In this document: positions 50,717 to 58,551 of the stretch, piece after piece
Layout of the letters: the number at the start of each line of letters is the position of its first letter
Numbering within the stretch: the first letter of the stretch is position 1
The notes under the pieces: model-generated
The model's database searches: none
Told to the model about the DNA's origin: nothing
What the model saw: the letters and a program-made list of their open reading frames with translations, nothing else
Translations under genes and position numbers: made by a program
DNA from: a virus
IMG/VR virus record: IMGVR_UViG_3300031787_007614
Coordinates: 62,001-126,000 of that record
Length of the DNA stretch: 64,000 nucleotides
Direction: 5' to 3' (one strand)

Positions 50717-50747
50717 AAAAAAAAGCCCTACAATCTGTAGGGCTTTT
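50717..50747 (-). terminator. Rho-independent terminator
   Basis: GCCCTACA (50725-50732) and TGTAGGGC (50736-50743) form an 8-bp stem with T runs on both sides (eight T on the minus strand). It ends the operon running from 52.4 kb, just before the next early promoter. Confidence 0.88.
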
Positions 50748-50761
50748 GTAGTACTTGAGTA

Positions 50762-50971
50762 TTACTTTTTGAACTCGCGTTGCACATAGTACTTGACCAA
50801 GGCTCGCTGGCACATGGTGATCAAGTCCCCATGGTCCTCGGGCACAATAAAACGATATGGGCATCGTCCCCAAGACTTGTGCGTGACAAATTGATTGTAC
50901 CAACGTCGATGTTCTCGGTTGGCAGGATCAAACACAGTGTACGGTCGAGAGTTAAATTGTAAAATGCTCAT
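50762..50971 (-). CDS. Small conserved phage protein
   Basis: This 69-residue protein begins MSILQFNSRPYTVFDPANRE and is rich in Arg, Tyr and Trp. It is probably conserved in T4-like aquatic phages. It is the last gene before a strong terminator. Function unknown. Confidence 0.72.
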   Translation of the reverse strand: MSILQFNSRPYTVFDPANREHRRWYNQFVTHKSWGRCPYRFIVPEDHGDLITMCQRALVKYYVQREFKK

Positions 50972-50978
50972 GTTGGTA

Positions 50979-51287
50979 CTATCTAATTTGCGTTACTTTG
51001 AGATGTCGTTCTTGCACAATGTCTTTAACAAAATCTAGCAGTTGCTCGGCACTCCATCCGTTGTCTAACCATTCGGTTTGCCACTCATCAAGTCTCCAAA
51101 GCATATCTCTATGAATAGTTTTAATGACGTTTTCTAAACGCTTAACATGTGCAGTAGGTCCTTCAAACAGATATTTGAATTCTGCTTCACCACCCCACGC
51201 ACCTGTGTAGTCTTTGGCACGGCGCTCATGATTGGATGTAATGCCAAAGCCCAATCTATAAGGTCCTGGTAAAATATAAAAGTACAT
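50979..51287 (-). CDS. GIY-YIG-like nuclease domain protein (putative)
   Basis: This 102-residue protein opens with FYILPGPYRLGFGITSN, spaced like the GIY-YIG motif, followed by R22/R23 and a tyrosine in KDYTG, then an FKYLF strand and an E in RLENVIK. These are the positions expected for the small nuclease fold. The first GIY is degenerate (YIL), so activity is uncertain. It lies between a ParB-like gene and a small protein gene. Confidence 0.55.
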   Translation of the reverse strand: MYFYILPGPYRLGFGITSNHERRAKDYTGAWGGEAEFKYLFEGPTAHVKRLENVIKTIHRDMLWRLDEWQTEWLDNGWSAEQLLDFVKDIVQERHLKVTQIR

Positions 51288-51290
51288 AAT

Positions 51291-52418
51291 TTACTCGTAC
51301 AATGCTTTGATGTCGTCGTCGATAAAATCCATGATCTTTTCAAACCTGTCCAACATGTGTTGTGGCAATTGTTGTGTGCCCCCCATGCGTTGATACATGT
51401 GCAACAACACTACCGCAATGGCGTCATCTTGCCAAGGAAACTTTTCAATATTGTATACTGCCTTGCCCCAACGCTTGTGAGCGGCATGAACTGCTTCGTG
51501 GAATTCTGCCAAACCAGCAAAACACCCTTGCAGTAGACCTGCTAACTCACCTAAGAAATTGTCGGTAATTTTAATATTAGCCGCATCAAACCCAGTTTTA
51601 ATGTCGTCAAACATAAACCACAAAGAACCATTGATAGGATCGTAGTGGAAATATTCATTGTGAAACTTACAAGCCAATTCTAGTGTAGCATCGGGCAAAC
51701 TAAATGCCTTCATGTGGGTGAAAGCGCCAGGAGTAGTACCGGCATGTGGGCTATCCTCGTCCACTGCATAACAATTGTACTTTTCACAAATGGTTTGTTT
51801 ACGCTCTGCATCTACGTCATCTTCATCTTCACTGCCATCGATTCGCACACTCATAACTTTGGTGCGGTGCTCATACCAGGGACTAATTTTCTTTTTGCCT
51901 TTGCCGTTGATCAATGCAAAGGCTTTGCGAGCAAACGCCTTGTTGTCTGTTTCGATGTATAACACCGGAACTTCAACGTTGCGCCAATCTGTTTCACCTT
52001 CAAATACGCCGGCGGCTACCATAGCGGCTACAATTGTGGCAGTATGTTGACCATCTACTGCATGATATTCATCTAGTCCCGGCGCTTTAATACAATACAC
52101 AACTTGGAGAAGTCTAGGATCAAATATACCAATGGTAGAAATCTTGCGACAATGCTTGGGATCCAATGCACGTTGGATGTCTTCATCAATCAACAATAAA
52201 CCAAGTTTAACCATTTTAATCATAGGACGCAGACTTGGGCTAAGTTTAATTCCCGAAGTCTGATATGATTCCATCAGCTTGACCCACTCTTTGTACGACT
52301 GGAGTTCAGTAATTCTGGTCTCAAGGTCTACCACAGTGGCAATGGTATTTTTTAAAGGATTGAGATTTTTCAGTTTATTCGGCTTGCGCACAACTTCTTC
52401 GTAGGCTGGGATCATCAA
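51291..52418 (-). CDS. ParB/DGQHR-like protein
   Basis: This 375-residue protein contains LIDEDIQRALDPKHCRKI (about 77-93), a FDPRLLQVVYCI strand and HAVDGQHTATIVAAM (about 118-132). This resembles the ParB-like nuclease fold with a DGQHR-type motif (here DGQHT). Such domains occur in ParB nucleases and DndB-like proteins. The C-terminal half is acidic, with many His and Trp residues. Expressed from an early promoter, it could act on host DNA or regulate genes; this is inference. Confidence 0.6.
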   Translation of the reverse strand: MMIPAYEEVVRKPNKLKNLNPLKNTIATVVDLETRITELQSYKEWVKLMESYQTSGIKLSPSLRPMIKMVKLGLLLIDEDIQRALDPKHCRKISTIGIFDPRLLQVVYCIKAPGLDEYHAVDGQHTATIVAAMVAAGVFEGETDWRNVEVPVLYIETDNKAFARKAFALINGKGKKKISPWYEHRTKVMSVRIDGSEDEDDVDAERKQTICEKYNCYAVDEDSPHAGTTPGAFTHMKAFSLPDATLELACKFHNEYFHYDPINGSLWFMFDDIKTGFDAANIKITDNFLGELAGLLQGCFAGLAEFHEAVHAAHKRWGKAVYNIEKFPWQDDAIAVVLLHMYQRMGGTQQLPQHMLDRFEKIMDFIDDDIKALYE

Positions 52419-52442
52419 AGGCTCCTTGGTTAAGATGTATGT

Positions 52443-52471
52443 AGTATAGCAAATTGGGAAATATTGGTCAA
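52443..52471 (-). promoter_or_regulatory. Early promoter (TTGACC/TATACT)
   Basis: TTGACC (52466-52471) and TATACT (52443-52448), 17 bases apart. It drives the ParB-like, GIY-YIG-like and 69-residue protein genes to the terminator at 50717. Confidence 0.78.
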
Positions 52472-52472
52472 C

Positions 52473-52799
52473 CTAGACAATGGCCGCTTTTTGCGTTTGG
52501 CGATCACTGTGGAACACCGTGCCAATCTCTCGAATGGTGTCAGCGGCATGCTGTGGCGATGCCTCAAACATTTCGCGAATGTCCTCGGCTGTGATGCCTT
52601 TCACAGTTTCAAACACATAGATTTCATAGTGCCGCTGAGAGTTGTACCGAGCCCGCAGGCGCCAGTGCAAGATGTTGGGAAGTTTAGGCGGTTCTGTACC
52701 TTTGAGCAAGGCAAAGGTGGTTTCAGCAGGATCGGGCAGTTGTTCCACGGCCTCAAGGCCATTGCAGTCCCACATCACAGCAAAGCGATTGTGTTTCAC
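52473..52799 (-). CDS. Conserved phage hypothetical protein
   Basis: This 108-residue alpha/beta protein has a FAVMWDCNGLEAV first strand and a Pro-rich loop (LKGTEPPKLPNILHW), then RLRARYNSQRHYEIYVF. It overlaps the gene upstream by 4 bases. Similar proteins occur in T4-like phages; unassigned. Confidence 0.75.
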   Translation of the reverse strand: MKHNRFAVMWDCNGLEAVEQLPDPAETTFALLKGTEPPKLPNILHWRLRARYNSQRHYEIYVFETVKGITAEDIREMFEASPQHAADTIREIGTVFHSDRQTQKAAIV

Positions 52800-53020
52800 A
52801 GTCGGAACCTTGCCAACACGGCTTGCGCTTCGGTTATGTCTTCCACTGCTTGGTCGTCTACCAGCGCCAGCTCTTGCATGGCCAATTCTGTACGAGCCGC
52901 TTGAAGCAGTTCCAATGCATATTTGTAATCATCTGCATCAGCGTAGAAATGCCATTCTTCTAGCGTTTCTTTGCTGGCGTTCATCAAGAAGTTAAGATTG
53001 TCGCGGTCCCAGTCGTTCAT
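52796..53020 (-). CDS. Small acidic helical protein
   Basis: This 74-residue protein is helical and acidic (ETLEEWHFYADADDYKYALE). A 17-spaced promoter precedes it at 53046-53074. Function unknown. Confidence 0.72.
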   Translation of the reverse strand: MNDWDRDNLNFLMNASKETLEEWHFYADADDYKYALELLQAARTELAMQELALVDDQAVEDITEAQAVLARFRL

Positions 53021-53045
53021 TCAAATCTCCTAAAAACATGCTTTA

Positions 53046-53074
53046 AGTATAGCATGAATGAGATTATTAGTCAA
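53046..53074 (-). promoter_or_regulatory. Early promoter (TTGACT/TATACT)
   Basis: TTGACT (53069-53074) and TATACT (53046-53051), 17 bases apart, minus strand. A more diverged member of the early-promoter family. Confidence 0.7.
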
Positions 53075-53093
53075 GTACTACTGAAGTATTAGT

Positions 53094-53339
53094 TTATGCC
53101 CAGTGTAGCACAAACGCAAAGAAGTCGCGGTCAGAGTCAAAGTAAAAAATGTATCTGCCAGGGCGGTGATCCGAACTGCCATCAATCAGTTGCCAACGCC
53201 ACTCATCTATCAGTTCAGTTTTGCACCAAGCCAGCACACGATCCAGTTCGCCGTAGGGTTTGAGAATTTCACGAGCATAGCGGAAGCTGTCCCCTGGGCG
53301 TATTTCTTGTGAAGAATGATGTCTTAGCAGGTTCATCAA
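53094..53339 (-). CDS. Small paralogue, F-x-LRWA family, copy A
   Basis: This 81-residue protein ends YIFYFDSDRDFFAFVLHWA, matching the ends of two neighbours (54162-54509, 54500-54712) and part of a third (54685-54927). It also has the WCKTEL segment seen as WCNHAF in copy B. It overlaps the carboxypeptidase gene by 4 bases. Function unknown. Confidence 0.72.
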   Translation of the reverse strand: MMNLLRHHSSQEIRPGDSFRYAREILKPYGELDRVLAWCKTELIDEWRWQLIDGSSDHRPGRYIFYFDSDRDFFAFVLHWA

Positions 53340-54154
53340 TAGTATGTATTGGCAAATTCCTGTGGTTGCAAATTTTGATCCAGCACATGATTGTACATGA
53401 TGTTTTTAACTGTGTTCAATCGATCAATTTTTGTTCTACTGCCCAGTACCACAATCACATACTGTTGTCCACGTTGATTGGCAACCAAGCCCACACACCA
53501 CCCAGCAGCCGAAGTCAGTCCAGTTTTGCTTACCACAATGTTGTCGAATGTGAACAAGATGTTGCCCGAAGTGTGGTCTAACCGAATGGTTCGGATTTGT
53601 TTTTTGTGCCGTGTTTCCAAGGCCACTTGTTTTTTAGTACTGGTCTCACGGATAAACCAATAGTTGGAAGCCAAAGTTATCATTGCAGCCACATCATGCA
53701 CTGTGGAGGTGTTGGCAGCACCCAGTCCCGAAGCATCTTCAAACTGTGTGTGTTTGAGATCCCAAGCCTGAGCTTGACTGTTCATTCGTGCAATAAAAGC
53801 AGTTCTGCCGCCAGGATAATCTTCTGCTAGAGTTTCGGCAGCCGCGTTGTCAGATTTTACCAACATGGCTTCCAGCAGTTGTTCTCTAGTGTATTGTTGC
53901 CTGGGCAAATAACTGCCCACACGCTTGGTCAGTGTGAGTCGTCTGCTGAGATCCTTGTCATAGTCCAAGGCAACCATGGCAGTCATGATCTTGGTGATTG
54001 ACGCAATGGCTCGCACACGATCCGCATTGCGAGAGAGTTCAATATGATTGGTACTGGTGTTTAGTAGTAGTACTGATTCTGAATTTGGTGTGGGCCGGAC
54101 AGGCTTGGCCACAGCCACATTTGCCATCATCGCAAGTATCAAAATCCATCGCAT
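53336..54154 (-). CDS. D-alanyl-D-alanine carboxypeptidase/endopeptidase (S11)
   Basis: This 272-residue protein has a signal peptide (cleavage after VAVA, about 16) and the three penicillin-binding-protein motifs: SITK (52-55), SDN (101-103) and KTG (210-212). The size fits PBP7/PbpG-like low-molecular-mass enzymes. It should act in the periplasm on peptidoglycan stem peptides. It sits among early-type small genes and not in the lysis group, which suggests wall remodelling during infection. Confidence 0.9.
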   Translation of the reverse strand: MRWILILAMMANVAVAKPVRPTPNSESVLLLNTSTNHIELSRNADRVRAIASITKIMTAMVALDYDKDLSRRLTLTKRVGSYLPRQQYTREQLLEAMLVKSDNAAAETLAEDYPGGRTAFIARMNSQAQAWDLKHTQFEDASGLGAANTSTVHDVAAMITLASNYWFIRETSTKKQVALETRHKKQIRTIRLDHTSGNILFTFDNIVVSKTGLTSAAGWCVGLVANQRGQQYVIVVLGSRTKIDRLNTVKNIMYNHVLDQNLQPQEFANTYY

Positions 54155-54161
54155 GATTTAC

Positions 54162-54509
54162 TTATGCCCAACGCAACATGAACCAAGCCAGGTCCTTTTC
54201 ATCTCTAAACCAAAATTTAGCATTGTTGGCATACCAACGCCCATTGGGTTCAGTCTGCCAAGGTGAAGATAATTCTCCAAATGCATGATTGCACCACAGC
54301 ATCATATCATCCCACAGTCGGCGACTGTCTTGCCATTCAAGATTGCGTGGTTCCACTGTGTGATATTGAGTGCCAAACACTGTGCCAGTATCACGCACCA
54401 ATTGCACATCTTTGTAGTAGCCCATACTTTTCAATACACTGCGGTCAATCTCGGCGGCAAGTTGTTTGGCGGCTGTTTCAATAATATCTTGTTCTATGTT
54501 CATGCCCAT
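54162..54509 (-). CDS. Small paralogue, F-x-LRWA family, copy B
   Basis: This 115-residue protein ends AKFWFRDEKDLAWFMLRWA. It has the LWCNHAFGE segment seen in copy A as WCKTEL, and an N-terminal helix with DIIETAAKQLAAEID. It overlaps copy C by 10 bases. Function unknown. Confidence 0.75.
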   Translation of the reverse strand: MGMNIEQDIIETAAKQLAAEIDRSVLKSMGYYKDVQLVRDTGTVFGTQYHTVEPRNLEWQDSRRLWDDMMLWCNHAFGELSSPWQTEPNGRWYANNAKFWFRDEKDLAWFMLRWA

Positions 54510-54712
54510 TTCAACTGATAAAATGTTGCCAAGGACGGACTGCGGAAAATAAAAGTCACATGCTTAGAGCGTTCTTGAGTGAAGCCATCCCACATGGGCG
54601 GATGCCATTCCCACTCAAAATCTTCATGCATGACCAAGCCATCACGCACCAGTTGGTCTTTCAACCATAAGGCTTCGATGGGTTCTATGTCTGTAATGAC
54701 AACTCTATGCAT
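54500..54712 (-). CDS. Small paralogue, F-x-LRWA family, copy C
   Basis: This 70-residue protein ends HVTFIFRSPSLATFYQLKWA, and its body is Trp-rich (FEWEWHPPMW). It overlaps copies B and D. Function unknown. Confidence 0.72.
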   Translation of the reverse strand: MHRVVITDIEPIEALWLKDQLVRDGLVMHEDFEWEWHPPMWDGFTQERSKHVTFIFRSPSLATFYQLKWA

Positions 54713-54927
54713 CGGGCCTGTCCATTTCTCAACACAAACAACATGCGGTCCTGTGGATCACGGAACCACCATACCATTTCATTCACATTGATTTCAGTGA
54801 TATAACGATCACCGGGCAGGCCAAACGTTTCAATACCCCATGTGGCCACTTCGTCCCACTTGGTTATGGTGTCGTAGGGTCTGCCCCAGGCCAGGTGTGC
54901 TCCGTGTGAAAAATCAGGGTCTTGCAA
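54685..54927 (-). CDS. Small paralogue, F-x-LRWA family, copy D
   Basis: The frame is open up to 55077, but the part before 54927 overlaps a convincing gene in another frame. A TTG at 54927 gives 80 residues and is the likely start. The protein carries MVWWFRDPQDRMLFVLR near its end, the family motif, then extends about 12 residues beyond the usual LRWA stop. Start uncertain. Confidence 0.6.
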   Translation of the reverse strand: MQDPDFSHGAHLAWGRPYDTITKWDEVATWGIETFGLPGDRYITEINVNEMVWWFRDPQDRMLFVLRNGQARCIELSLQT

Positions 54928-55168
54928 GCCAGTCCGCTCGGATAATGCTATCGCACTTGACCCAATCTCGTTCGTAATACAGTCGATTGTCTTGTATGTT
55001 GAAGTGATTGCAGAAACTTTGTCCATATCTGATATTGACCAATGCGTCCCAAGTGTATTCACGCTGCCATTGTTCATAGAGTTCTATGCTGACACTATTG
55101 TCTTCAGTTGGTAAATGATATTCTGTAGTCATGTCATTGACCATATTTGCAAACACAGTTTCGCCCAT
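54914..55168 (-). CDS. Small hypothetical protein
   Basis: The ATG at 55168 (MGETVFANMV) has AAAGGTG before it. The 84-residue acidic protein has a WQREYTWDALVNIRYGQSF segment and ends DWLARP. Not recognised; it overlaps copy D. Confidence 0.68.
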   Translation of the reverse strand: MGETVFANMVNDMTTEYHLPTEDNSVSIELYEQWQREYTWDALVNIRYGQSFCNHFNIQDNRLYYERDWVKCDSIIRADWLARP

Positions 55169-55190
55169 ACACACCTTTAGAGTTAAAAAA

Positions 55191-55919
55191 TCAATCCCAG
55201 AGATTCTGATAGTACCGACCAAACAAGCGGAAGCCGTTTTGAATACGCTCCTCTACTTTTTTCATACCATCGTAATCGCATTTGTAGGTATCATTAGGAC
55301 CATGTCTCATTTCAGTGTACTTGTGTTCACCTTTGGGCACTTCATTACCGTCTGCATCCACAGGCACCCACAGTATGTCATGCTCACCTTCACGGAACGC
55401 ATCTTGCCATGAGTCATCTACCTTGCATTCAAACGCAAAAATCATTTCATCCATGACCCAGTTCCAGCGAGCAAAGTGGTTGCTATCAGTGTCATACTCG
55501 TTTTCTTTGGGGGCCGCTTCGGTACTGCGTAGGCCAATTCCTTCGGGCACATCTGAATCATCCACAAATCCAGCGCCGTGTTGTTTTTCTTTCAGTTGTT
55601 TCAGCATGGGCAACACAATATCAGCAAGAGTGTGATCCATGCTCCAGGTGTCATAGCGATCAATCTTCACATACTTGATAGCCGGATGCACACGATCCCA
55701 TACCCATTGAATTGCACGACTGACGGGTGTAAGGCGGTCCGCCCACTTTTCCGCCCACTCTGGACGTTCAATGTATTTGTGTTTGCGTTCTTCTTCTAGT
55801 GAACGGATCACAGTTTTATCACGAGCACACTTTGACCAGTCAGTCCAGAAAAACGCATAGTCTAGCATGGTGTAAGGTGAGATCCAATGATCTCTATAAC
55901 CGCTAATGTAAACCTTCAT
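55191..55919 (-). CDS. Conserved phage protein of unknown function
   Basis: This 242-residue protein begins MKVYISGYRDHWISPYTML, a start that I believe is conserved among diverse phages. It is rich in Trp, Asp and Lys, has no membrane segment and no enzyme motif. AAGGAG lies before the ATG, with a TAAATA element 16 bases upstream. Confidence 0.78.
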   Translation of the reverse strand: MKVYISGYRDHWISPYTMLDYAFFWTDWSKCARDKTVIRSLEEERKHKYIERPEWAEKWADRLTPVSRAIQWVWDRVHPAIKYVKIDRYDTWSMDHTLADIVLPMLKQLKEKQHGAGFVDDSDVPEGIGLRSTEAAPKENEYDTDSNHFARWNWVMDEMIFAFECKVDDSWQDAFREGEHDILWVPVDADGNEVPKGEHKYTEMRHGPNDTYKCDYDGMKKVEERIQNGFRLFGRYYQNLWD

Positions 55920-55934
55920 TTGTTAACTCCTTAA

Positions 55935-56036
55935 TTATTTACACTTGTGATTTGAATGCCATGTTCCGTCTCGGAGCGTTTGAGAGAAGCGATCCCAACA
56001 CTTGGGGCAATACATTTTTGCAGTGTGATACTTCAT
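55935..56036 (-). CDS. Mini zinc-knuckle-like protein (33 aa)
   Basis: This 33-residue frame starts in an ATGA overlap with the upstream gene. Cys10, Cys13, His27, His30 and Cys32 (MYCPKCW and WHSNHKC) could bind one zinc. It ends in the late-promoter-like TAAATA of the next gene. Small but well supported by overlap and motif. Confidence 0.6.
   Translation of the reverse strand: MKYHTAKMYCPKCWDRFSQTLRDGTWHSNHKCK
55936..55941 (-). promoter_or_regulatory. T4-type late promoter element
   Basis: GTAAATAA lies 16 bases before the ATG at 55919, with AAGGAG in between. It overlaps the stop of the mini zinc-knuckle gene. Confidence 0.45.
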
Positions 56037-56230
56037 TCTTTTACCTTTTGCGGATAATAATATTGACATTCATGACGATAAGGAAACCAATCTCCTGCCA
56101 TGCCACCCAAGTGTTGTAAAGCACAACGAGCTCGATCTTCTACGTGATTCATCTTGGCAATCCAAGGCGTTGCTGTTTGAGCCACAATATACTGCTTGAG
56201 ATAGCAAAAACTTTGTTCACGAGGCAACAT
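56033..56230 (-). CDS. Small hypothetical protein
   Basis: This 65-residue protein has three Cys and several aromatic residues (WFPYRHECQYYYP). It overlaps the upstream gene by one base and the mini zinc-knuckle gene by 4. Not recognised. Confidence 0.65.
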   Translation of the reverse strand: MLPREQSFCYLKQYIVAQTATPWIAKMNHVEDRARCALQHLGGMAGDWFPYRHECQYYYPQKVKE

Positions 56231-56436
56231 TACCAGCTTCCATCATCTACCCAAAAACGCACAGTCACAAACAACCAACTTGCACGCCAGGTGCGTTCGT
56301 TGGGACTGGGCCAGCCATCATTATATTCACGGCGAGCCCGCGGCATCAAGCTCCAATGCAGTGGGTTCAGTGAAACAATCACTGCGGCACCACTGTATCG
56401 AATCCACTTTAGATATCTACTGTGATCAGTTGCCAT
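56230..56436 (-). CDS. Conserved small phage protein
   Basis: This 68-residue protein contains YSGAAVIVSLNPLHWSLMPRA and ends LFVTVRFWVDDGSW. The pattern looks conserved across T4-like phages. The hydrophobic stretch near 16-24 may contact the membrane. It overlaps the metallophosphoesterase gene by 28 bases. Confidence 0.72.
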   Translation of the reverse strand: MATDHSRYLKWIRYSGAAVIVSLNPLHWSLMPRARREYNDGWPSPNERTWRASWLFVTVRFWVDDGSW

Positions 56437-57296
56437 CTGTCTGCTGATTCCTCATAGTTAATATAGCCTCTGGGATTGCACACCACACGGGTTGACCCAA
56501 TCCGGTAGTCAAAGTCGTGATGTGTGTGCCCATGTGTCCACAGTTTGATCTGTGGATGATCGATGATGTAGTCATCTAGACTGCTGGAGTAGCCACCATT
56601 CATGACGGCATCATCTGCATACCGCGCATGAGTTGACATCCTGCTGGGTGCATGATGTCCTGCCACCACAAACTTTTGATCAAACTTGCCTTCGACAATT
56701 TGCTGAATATAACTGGTAAACTTTTTAAATTCATCCACAGCATCCTCAGGCGAAAACTTGCCCACACGCTCACGGAATACAGGTCGTTCTCTATTGTCCA
56801 CACCGTTGATCTGCTCGTAGGTTTTGTAGTTGACAACTCTGTTGCTGTTGGTTACACAGCGGAAGTCATTCATCATGCTCTTCATGTGATACAGTGTGGT
56901 GGGATCTTCTTTATTCATGTCTGTCCACAAGGTGCCACCAATGAAAGTGACATCATCAATCTGTTTGATTTCATTGTCCAACAGGTAAACATTACTCAGC
57001 ATGTTTGACTCCAACATGCTCTTGATCTTGTTGTAAGTGGTAGCAAAGTCTCCATGGTAGTGTTCGTGGTTGCCCAAGATATAAATCACATGCGGAAACT
57101 GAAACGAACAACGTTTGAAAAAATCCACAATTCTATTGCTTCTAGCACTTTCCAAAATGCCATGCGGGTCCGGGCGGCTAATATCAGCCGCAACACAAAT
57201 GTCGCCTGACAGGATCAACACATCAGCATGGTCCTTGTTGTCAAAATACAAGTCTCCAAATTCAAGATGCAGATCCGACGCTACTGCTATTTTCAT
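56409..57296 (-). CDS. Metallophosphoesterase (calcineurin-like)
   Basis: This 295-residue protein has all five metal motifs: DLH (8-10), GD (31-32), GNHEH (75-79), GHH (213-215) and GHTH (256-259). It is a phosphomonoesterase or diesterase; candidates include cyclic-nucleotide or DNA 3'-end substrates, which the sequence does not decide. Cyclic-nucleotide cleavage against host defence is one idea. It overlaps the next membrane protein gene by 35 bases. Confidence 0.88.
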   Translation of the reverse strand: MKIAVASDLHLEFGDLYFDNKDHADVLILSGDICVAADISRPDPHGILESARSNRIVDFFKRCSFQFPHVIYILGNHEHYHGDFATTYNKIKSMLESNMLSNVYLLDNEIKQIDDVTFIGGTLWTDMNKEDPTTLYHMKSMMNDFRCVTNSNRVVNYKTYEQINGVDNRERPVFRERVGKFSPEDAVDEFKKFTSYIQQIVEGKFDQKFVVAGHHAPSRMSTHARYADDAVMNGGYSSSLDDYIIDHPQIKLWTHGHTHHDFDYRIGSTRVVCNPRGYINYEESADRWQLITVDI

Positions 57297-57669
57297 TCAT
57301 TTCTTTCAATTGCTTTTTGAGCACTGTTAGGGCTGACTCATCACCATTGTAAATTGCGGCACTTTTGCTGGGGAACCGTTCACGGAACCGTTCGCGTATT
57401 TCTTCCAAGTCCCGACCCTGACACACAAACACCATGGTCTGTGCATTGTAGCACAAAAATTGATCTCCGTCAACCTCTACTGTGAGTGCAATTAGCTTTT
57501 CCTCTTCAAGGTCCTGGGCAATGTCACCCAGTTCTTCCGCCATTCGGGCTTCAATTCGAGCCTCAATTCGTCGGGCTATCCAAAACACCAACAAGTTGAA
57601 TGCCATAATGACCAGGGCCGTTACCATTGCCACTTCGCCCAACCACATTAAAAATTCAGCAATTTCCAT
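57262..57669 (-). CDS. Membrane-anchored coiled-coil protein
   Basis: This 135-residue protein has one N-terminal membrane helix (about 10-32), an Arg/Glu-rich coiled coil (33-58) and a beta domain (IALTVEVDGDQFLCYNAQ). Similar proteins occur in T4-like phages. No ribosome site is visible, and TAAATA lies 4 bases before the ATG. Confidence 0.72.
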   Translation of the reverse strand: MEIAEFLMWLGEVAMVTALVIMAFNLLVFWIARRIEARIEARMAEELGDIAQDLEEEKLIALTVEVDGDQFLCYNAQTMVFVCQGRDLEEIRERFRERFPSKSAAIYNGDESALTVLKKQLKEMNENSSSVGSAS

Positions 57670-57673
57670 AGTA

Positions 57674-57679
57674 TATTTA
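57674..57679 (-). promoter_or_regulatory. Possible late promoter abutting a start codon
   Basis: GTAAATA lies 4 bases before the ATG at 57669, and there is no Shine-Dalgarno sequence close by. Confidence 0.35.
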
Positions 57680-57682
57680 CTT

Positions 57683-57997
57683 TCAGCCTCGCATGGATTC
57701 TAGGGTGATCATCTTGCCCAATTCACGCTCAAAGTCCAGTTCGTCGTGAATCACATACAGTCTGTGCGTGTGGCGATCAGTCTTGTGATCATAAGTGCGG
57801 AATGTAATGATCTTGCCGCCCATGGCGTTGCGCACTGTGATGTTGAGTCCTTGCTCACTGTCTATATCATCGGATCCTCTTAGCAGTCGAGATACTTTGC
57901 TTCCACGCACAGTGTCTACTGGCACGTTGCCATCGCGGAGATCACGGTTGAAATCCCAACCCCACTTCATGATAAAACTCCAAATGTACCTAATCAT
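57683..57997 (-). CDS. Hypothetical protein
   Basis: The start at MIRYIWSFIMKWGW overlaps the cupin stop (ATGA). The 104-residue protein has a hydrophobic N-terminus (3-12), basic beta strands and KIITFRTYDHKTDRHTH. Not recognised. Confidence 0.7.
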   Translation of the reverse strand: MIRYIWSFIMKWGWDFNRDLRDGNVPVDTVRGSKVSRLLRGSDDIDSEQGLNITVRNAMGGKIITFRTYDHKTDRHTHRLYVIHDELDFERELGKMITLESMRG

Positions 57998-58449
57998 ACG
58001 CCAGCCTTTCTGTTTGCCAAATATTGTTCCCACTGCACCCATTGATTACGAACCAAGAAGCCCCAGTCTCTTTGCTTGATACCGGGCATGAACAAGGTCC
58101 AACATTCTACCGCCGGATCCAATTCAACTCTGTGATAGGTATTGGCACCTGCACATCTAAAACTGCCCGCACCACACCAACGAGCCACTTCGTTGATCTT
58201 CATACCATTCTCATCAAACTGTGGGCGCCATTCCCAGTATCCACCTTTGAGGATCAAGGTGGCATAGGGCCATGGATGATCATGCACATCGTCTGGATCT
58301 GACTTTAGAAACTTGTGTACAAACACATTGAATGGGAATCGTTTTCGATCCTTGAGAAACACATAGTAGCGTTCCAAATACGGCTCACCATTCACACGGT
58401 CCATGATTATGCGATATCGACCCAAACGCTGGAAGAATTTTTTAAGCAT
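57994..58449 (-). CDS. Cupin-like protein
   Basis: This 151-residue protein has a cupin pattern: VHDHPWPYATLIL (metal-site His pair, about 55-67), GGYWEW, and a second motif ANTYHRVEL (about 103-111) with FMPG. Phages carry similar cupins of unknown function. Its promoter -10 box ends 6 bases before the ATG, with no ribosome site, so the message is probably leaderless. Confidence 0.78.
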   Translation of the reverse strand: MLKKFFQRLGRYRIIMDRVNGEPYLERYYVFLKDRKRFPFNVFVHKFLKSDPDDVHDHPWPYATLILKGGYWEWRPQFDENGMKINEVARWCGAGSFRCAGANTYHRVELDPAVECWTLFMPGIKQRDWGFLVRNQWVQWEQYLANRKAGV

Positions 58450-58455
58450 ACAGCT

Positions 58456-58484
58456 ATTATACAGGAAAAGTCAATTTCAGTCAA
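58456..58484 (-). promoter_or_regulatory. Early promoter (TTGACT/TATAAT)
   Basis: TTGACT (58479-58484) and TATAAT (58456-58461), 17 bases apart. The start codon follows 6 bases after the -10 box. Confidence 0.8.
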
Positions 58485-58485
58485 G

Positions 58486-58513
58486 AAAAAGCCCTACCGT
58501 AAGTAGGGCTTTT
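58486..58513 (-). terminator. Rho-independent terminator
   Basis: GCCCTAC (58491-58497) and GTAGGGC (58503-58509) form a 7-bp stem with T runs on both strands. It ends the HTH gene transcript directly before the cupin promoter. Confidence 0.85.
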
Positions 58514-58551
58514 GTCAGTGTGTCCAGTGGGATTTGGACAGCGAGTTTGGT

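Noticed and set aside
54928-55077. Longer ATG start for paralogue D
   Set aside because: This part overlaps the better-supported gene at 54914-55168 in another frame and its composition is less protein-like.
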